This document shows, one piece after another, positions 57,564 through 64,000 of a stretch of 64,000 bases of DNA. The translations under genes and the position numbers were made by a program. The stretch is from positions 156,585,718-156,649,717 of the forward strand of contig NC_079134.1 in NCBI RefSeq assembly GCF_945859705.1. The letters run 5' to 3'. The notes beneath the pieces were generated by a model that had not been told where the DNA came from, made no database searches, and saw nothing but the letters and a program-made list of their open reading frames with translations. Position 1 is the first letter of the stretch; each line of letters begins with the position of its first letter. Source of the stretch: Episyrphus balteatus. Its lineage: Eukaryota > Arthropoda > Insecta > Diptera > Syrphidae.

Positions 57564-58828
57564 CACCGAAAAAAAAAAACAATATAAATTTAACATTTTT
57601 TAAATATCAAATTAACATTTTTTAAATATCAGCCAAAAATGCTCTATAAAATGTGTTTTATGATATTTAAAATGTTAAAACAATATTTTTATTAACAGGA
57701 TGATATTTTAATGTCACATTTTGGAAATTTTGTTTTGATATTTTTTTATCATTTTTTCATATCAATTTCTCATTCCAAATTGTTGAAAAATATTAAATAA
57801 AAAATTTTTAATGTATACTAATTAAATGGTGCTTTGTGTTTTTTCGAAGTAAAATATATGATTATTTACTGAGAAAATTTGATCGGCAATACGATTTTAC
57901 TTCACATAGTTTGGGAGAAAATAACAAACCAATTATATCACCTGTAATATAAAAAATAATATCACCACTATTTTGTAAAGAATATTCACCTGCAGTAATG
58001 TTTTGAAAAAAGAAAAAAAATACTTAAAATAATAAAAATAATAAAAAAGACAAAGAAAGAAATAGGTTTCATTATAATAAACTAAAACGTAAAATCTAGT
58101 CAACGTTGATATTTTAATTGTCAAAGTCAAATTTTCACTATCCACTTATGTCTTTTTCGATTGGTTTCACTCGAGGATTAACTCGTTCTGAAATCCAATA
58201 AAACGGTTTGAATCACTTCCACTCAGTTCTGTTTTTTTTGCGTTTTTGAAAATTCTAAATGTCAAAAATTTGAATTAATTTTTTTTTTCTGGCTAACGAA
58301 TGACATGGTATTAAAGTTGAAAAATTATAATAATGAGGACGACGCCAAAGAAGATAATCATAATAAATAGTTCCATCGCTTTTATGCACATATTTCTATT
58401 TTTTTATTAATTTCAATTTCAGAAAACAATTAATTCTTGAATTAAAAAAAAAACACACTGATTGAGTTTTTTTTTTCGCATTTGAAAATTCATGTATTAG
58501 TACTTCTTGAGTGGATTCTGATTTGAAATCGAAAAGAGAATTTCTCTTCTCAGAATCGTTCTAGCTGTCATTTTCATGCCAATAAAATGGTTTCAGAAGG
58601 CTTCTGAACGCTTCCGGACGCTTCTGGACGTCCAATCGAAAACGACATTAAACTTAAAAAAATATCAAAATGATATTTTAATTGTCAAAGTGAAATTTTC
58701 ATCATAAAATTAATAAATGTCAAAAATATATGATAAAATATCAAAATTGATATTTTAATTGTTGGACGACTTTTGTCACTCAAAAATGTTAATTTGATAG
58801 CTGTTGTTATAAAATTTTTTTTTCGGTG
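57564..58828. mobile_element. 1.27-kb TIR element with TA target site
   Basis: Ends read inward CACCGAAAAAAAAA (14 bp) and are flanked by TA on both sides (57562-57563, 58829-58830), as in Tc1/mariner-like MITEs. A GATATTTTAATTGTCAAAG block recurs at about 58108 and 58671, with a third partial copy at 58758. No transposase is visible. Confidence 0.75.
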
Positions 58829-61800
58829 TACGATTTTTTGTATTAAGTAAAAATTATCTTAATCTAGAAAAACAAATTTATAATTCTTACCCTTTTATGA
58901 CTAAAGTAAAAAACACATTATTTTCAGATTTTACCTGGTGCATGTTTTTCCCAGGTATGATAAAATGTATCAGTTTTCTGGCAATCTTTTTATGGACTTT
59001 TTTGTTCATTATTTTTTTTTTTTTTTTTTTCATAAGAATAAATTAATAAAACACTATGTTTATCCCATATTTATCCAAGAAAGTCAAAAATTATTATCAT
59101 TAGAAAAAAAAAAAATTGGCGTTTTCTTAAATCATCGCTATGCACTTATCTTCCGGGACACCCAGTATAAAATATATGGTTATAATTTAATAATAATAAT
59201 AATAATTTTTAACTATATAGTGTTTTTCGAAATATTTTCCACTATATATCAACGGTTAATACTTCAATTTTGAACTAGAAAATGTTAATTTTGACAACTT
59301 TTTAAAACAATATTTAGTTCCAGTCAAATGACCTATTTTCTATGAAAATCGATTGGAAACTGGTGTAGCTAGAATATTTGCAATGTTTTGAAGGTCTAAA
59401 AACCCGATTTTAGACCCTAAATCTAGCACGGTACACAATTACGATCATACGTTAACGTTTTGAGTATTGCTGTCTCTATTTAGTCAGTAGAAAAAGATTT
59501 AAACATCACATAGCGACCAAATGTTATCGAACGAACGTATGCCGTAATTCGACCCCAGATTGACGTATACTGAAAAACAAAGTATGCAGTTTTATGTCTG
59601 TCTTACAAAACGTTTTAGGTCACCAGAAAAATATTTTTAAATTTTGTTTTTTTTTTGTTAAACAGTATTGAAACCTATACCTATTAACCTGAAATTTTTC
59701 TTACTAAGTTAAATTTGTTATTTTTGCACTCTAATAACATATAAATATTAGGTACTTCTAATTCCTTTCATGCTGATTTTTGTGGAATTATTTTTCAAAC
59801 ATTAAATTTCACGGTTTTGACATTTAAAAGTCGATATCTTGAATTGCAGATTTTTTACACTTTTTCTTAGTATGTATGACTTTCATATATTAACAGTATC
59901 TATCGATTTCAATATTAAACTTGTTTCTATCACTTTTTGTAATGAAAATAGCTTTTTGACCTTTTTCTAAATCTAAATCGAATCACAGTGGACCAACAGG
60001 CCCAATCTTAGCTGTGCACTACCATTTTTTTTTTTTTTTTCTAAGTTCACCTCTGTTTAGCCTTCTAAAATTTTAAATATCAAACCTTATGTCTTGACAG
60101 GGTGTCGCTAGGCAATTCATGTGCAAATTGTTTCTTTAGACGGTATTTTTAAGAAAATATAACTCTCAACTGGTATAACGATGAGGTAAGGTCTTCCTAT
60201 GGCGGAATATCAAGGAAGCAGTAAAAGTCTTAATATCAATTTTTTTTAATCTGTTTAAGCTTGATAGTTTTTTTTTTCTTTGATCTTTACCATAAATAGT
60301 ACTGCCAAAATATTTCTAAATTTTGTCTTATCAGTGCAATATTGCAGATGAATTAAATGCCAGAAAATGCTTCCATTGAACCACACTATTTCTTCCAAGC
60401 AAAACAAAACAGTTAAGAAAAAGCCAAGACGAACATTGATGAATAACCAGTAACTTTTTTCCCCGCCAGACAACTGCAATACATTATTTTACTGCTTGAT
60501 TGATCAATTTGACTGATACAAAAAATATTTGGACGTGTGTGTTAAATTCTTCGCTTGGCAAAACAAATTGAAGGAATTTATATTCGCAAGACTTGAGATA
60601 AATTTCCCCAAAGAGTGCAACAAATTTCTATACTTCTATAAAACCTTAAGATACCAATACTTCTTAGAGTATTGGCATTAGACAGTAAAATTTATACCAA
60701 AACGTCTATACAAAGAAGAAGGAAAATTTCAAAATATATGGTATTTCTGTCTATCTGTTTGAATACAAATTACATTTCAATTCTTACTTTTTTTTGCTGG
60801 GATGTACACAAAAATGTGTGTTTGTGTGTGTGTTGTATGTCACAGAAGAGGCGTATCATCAGGAAACTAAAAGGATACCCATTTGCTATGTGTAACTAAT
60901 ACATGTTACAGCTGTGAGTCTCTCTATTCTGCTCAAGGAATTTGCAATTCACTCAGAAATATAAAACATACCCAAGGCAATAACATTCACGTATATTCAC
61001 ACACTCGCATATATACATTAGACCACGTAGATACACTTAGTTTGAAACGTACTAAATCTATTTTTGTATGTCAGAGTGTGTGCGTTAGGCATAAATATCC
61101 TGAATCCATATATCCACAGGTGGTGGTTGTTTCGAAATGCTAGGAATTTATTTATAAGCCCCTGTAGGTGTGTTACAAGGTTCTTGTCCTTTAGAGGGAA
61201 GCTATAAGTCCTCACGAACCAATGTTGCCTGTCTGCATACTAAAAATCCTACAACGCACTTTTAAGTCTATACCATCTATTTTGCCTTAAGGAATATGCC
61301 TCAGTTGGCAACCACGATTGTGATGCAACTCCTAAAAGTATACTGCACTCTGTTGCATTAGAGAACTACCATCTTCTTTCTTTTCTTTTTTTTCCTTTTT
61401 TTCCACTTAAATCTCATTTTCCTGCCGAGTGTGTGTCCTTTTTAACTATACAAAAGCTATTTTCCGTTCCAATGCACGCTGTTTCAAGTTCCGATTTCAA
61501 ATCCGGCTAAACATAACACCAGCACACAGCAGCAGCAACAGCAGCAACAACTGATGCTTGGCAAACGGTTTTCAGATTCCTCGGATTTGAGAATCCGCAC
61601 AAATGGTGTTTGGTTGAAAGTGGGTTGGGGAGGAAATTTATATTTGCACTTTGCTCATTTATCACTTTAACAGAATCAACAGGTTAAATCTAGTTTCTAT
61701 TCTTGTGCTTGGTCGAGGTGGTGGCAGATGGTTGGACGACACCCATACAACGCGTTCAAACTGTATAGGATGCTGCTTCTAACGGTTATTTTTTCTTCAC

Positions 61801-62213
61801 ATGACACCATGGAGTCGTATATGTGCACATAGAAAAGGATTCTATTCCAGAATCCTTCTAAAGCAAATACTTGGATTATTTATGAGACGAAATTGAGCTT
61901 CTCGTATATAGGGTCCTGGTATCTATTCTCTGTACGGAAAGGCAATCTTGCGTGAGTGTGAAAGTGCAACATATTGTACAATGTCAATACCTCTACTCGA
62001 CTCGTCTTTTCCATTTTTGTTAGAAGGATATGGAGACTATTGTGCGTGTGCGAGTGTTCAACAGGAAGTCTGTACAAACAAAATAAAGAAGGATAATGGT
62101 TAAAAACTGGTGACATGGGCTCTATTTTTAGATCTCTTTTAAACCATTTTTGTTTATTTGTTTGAGTATTTGTTTAGACATTTTAACAAATTTAAAGGAG
62201 ATATGAACGAAAT
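58829..62213. other. Unique-looking and AT-rich sequence, no supported gene
   Basis: Includes a (TAA)n run at 59188-59206, a TGTGTGTTTGTGTG tract near 60815-60835 and a CAGCAGCAGCAACAGCAGC tract at about 61521-61540. Around 61300-62110 base composition is the most balanced of the window, compatible with host regulatory or intronic DNA. Open frames here (60672-61143, 61880-62116) have no domain. GTCGAATTACGGC-type sequence near 59550 also occurs near 4460. Confidence 0.4.
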
Positions 62214-63900
62214 AAACTGGCTTAAATAATTGGAAGTTGTTAAATAAGGCTTTTAAGCCACAAAATTCACATTTAGGGGTCTTAATTTCGCATAAACTCT
62301 TTAACAAGTCTCCAAAGAATCACTACAATTTCAATTATTTAAGGATTTCAAAAAGTGAAACTGGCTTAAGTAATTGGAAGTTTTTAAATTAGCCTTTTAA
62401 GCCACAAAATTCACATTTAGGGGTCCTAATCTTGCATAAACACTTTTAAAAGTTTCCAAAGAATCACTACAATTAAAATTATTTAAGGATTTCAAAAAAG
62501 CGAAACTTTCTTAACTAATTGGAAGTTTTTAATTAAGGCTTTTTTGACATAATTCACATTTAGGGGTCCTAATTATGCATAAAAACTTTTACAAGTCTCC
62601 AAAGAATAACTACAATTTGAATTGTTTAAGAATTTCAAAAAAGCGAAACTGGCTTTAATAATTGGGAGTTGGTAAATAAGGCTTTTATGTCACGAAATTC
62701 AGATTTAGGGGTCCTAATTTCGCATAAACTCTTTTACAAGTCTGCAAAGAATCACTACATTTTGAATTTTTTTAAGGATGTCAAAAAAGCGAAACTGGCT
62801 TTAAATAATTGGAAGTTGTTAAATAAGGCTTCTTTGACACAAAATTCACATTAAGGGGTCCTAATTTCGCATAAACTCTTTAACAAGTCTCCAAGGATTC
62901 ACTACAATTTGAATTTTTTAAGGATGTCAAAAAAGTGAAACTGGCTTTAATAATTGGGAGTTGGTAAATAAGGCTTTTATGTCACGAAATTCAGATTTAT
63001 TGGTCCTAATTTAGCATAAACTCTTTTACAAGTCTCCAAAGAATCACTACAATTTGAGTTTTTTAATTATTTCAAAAAATCGAAACTGCCTCAAATAATT
63101 GGAAGTTGTTTAATAAGGATTTTTTAACATAAAATTCACATTTGGGGGTCCTAATTTCGCATAAACTCTTTCACAAGTCTCCAAAGAATCACTACAATTT
63201 GAATTATTTAAGGATTTCATAAATGCGAAACTGGATTAAATAATTGCAAGTTGTTAAATTAGGCTTTTATGCCACAAAATTCACACCTTGGGGTCCTAGT
63301 TTCTCATAAAATCTTACATAAATCTTTTGTAAGGATGTCAAAAAAGTGAATTAGCCTTATATAATTGGAATTTGTTAAATAAGGCCTTTTTGATATAAAA
63401 TTCACATTTAGGGGTCCTAATTATGCATAAAACTTTTACAAGTCTCCAAAGAATAACTACAATTTGAATTATTTAAGGATTTAAAAAAAAGTCTAACTGA
63501 CTTAAGTAATTGGAAGTTTTTAAATAAGGCTTTTATGTCACGAAACTTACATTTGAGGGTCCTAATTTCTCATAAAATCTATTAAAAGTTTCCAAAGAAT
63601 CACTAAAATTTATATTATTTAAAGATTTAGAAAAAGCGAAACTGGCTTAAATAATTGAAAGTTGTTAAATAAGACTTTTTTGACACAAAATTCACATTTA
63701 CGGGTCCTAATTTCACATAAACACTTTTACAAGTCTCCAAAGAATCACTACTATTTGAATTATTCAAGGATTTAAAAAAAGCAAAACTAGCTTAAATAAT
63801 TTTAAGTTATTCAATAAGGTCTTTATCCACAAAAATCATATTTTGGGGTCCCAACTTTACATAGCCTCTTTTATGACTACAATTTGAATTATTCAAAAGG
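62214..63900 (+). repeat. Tandem satellite, about 145-bp unit, 12 copies
   Basis: The landmark AAACTGGCTTAAATAATTGG, or a variant, recurs at 62216, 62360, 62505, 62648, 62794, 62940, 63085, 63230, 63350, 63496, 63641 and 63786. Intervals are 143-146 bp except one of 120, an internal deletion. Each unit also carries AAATTCACATTTAGGGGTCC and AAGTCTCCAAAGAATCACTA blocks. Units are diverged by an estimated 10-20 percent. Non-coding; the open frame at 62669-62854 is a by-product. Confidence 0.95.
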
Positions 63901-64000
63901 GAAACGAAAGACTTTCGTGTCCTTTTTGCCTATTGATTTTGTTTTTATCTTAAATTTAAACTTAAATATTTGCTACTATTTACTAAATAACAATAATTAT

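Noticed and set aside
62669..62854. 61-residue ORF near the right end
   Set aside because: Lies within the 145-bp satellite; it is a chance opening in two units.
62214..63900. CRISPR-like array
   Set aside because: The 145-bp units are contiguous and diverged along their whole length, without constant short repeats and unique spacers.

Overview
The window looks like intergenic or intronic euchromatin of an insect, most likely a fly. It is very AT-rich and full of nested non-autonomous transposons. The only host-gene candidate has a short intron with GTATGG/TTTATTTCAG borders. Nothing bacterial or viral is seen: no operons, no rRNA and no CRISPR array. No search could be run, so family names rest on motifs, termini and target-site duplications (TSDs) read by eye.

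The outstanding locus is 14745-21597, a Penelope-like retroelement (PLE) present as two complete copies joined head to head. Both copies carry an intact 826-codon ORF with reverse transcriptase and GIY-YIG endonuclease, and the two proteins are identical. The pair is flanked by one 13-bp direct repeat and sits inside a copy of a dispersed repeat (family A) whose uninterrupted paralogues occur elsewhere in the window, so it appears to have arrived as one insertion. Each of the four pseudo-LTRs contains a sequence that folds as a type I hammerhead ribozyme.

Left part (1-13350): a family C repeat is split by a Helitron-like element (1608-5194). That element contains a hAT transposon (2434-3806, TIR plus 8-bp TSD, broken transposase), which in turn contains a 184-bp inverted-repeat element. 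Then come a hAT-type MITE (5492-5819), a tRNA-like sequence, a truncated family A copy and a 400-bp MITE carrying a tRNA-like unit with intact A and B boxes.

Middle (21600-45000): a hAT-like element with a 15-G tract, family A and B copies, a PIF/Harbinger-like MITE, an 850-bp TIR element, a near-perfect 115-bp inverted duplication around a coding-like fragment, and the candidate host gene (exon 42033-42430 and a possible micro-exon 42583-42620). A 2.1-kb hAT-like element carrying a piggyBac-like MITE follows directly.

Right part (45000-64000): two Helitrons in opposite orientation with textbook 3' hairpins, one of them inserted in a family C copy whose empty site can be read from another copy; further family A and C copies; a 1.27-kb TA-flanked TIR element; and a 12-unit satellite of about 145 bp running to the end of the window.

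Functionally, only the PLE pair is coding-competent. Everything else mobile here is non-autonomous or broken and would depend on enzymes encoded elsewhere.
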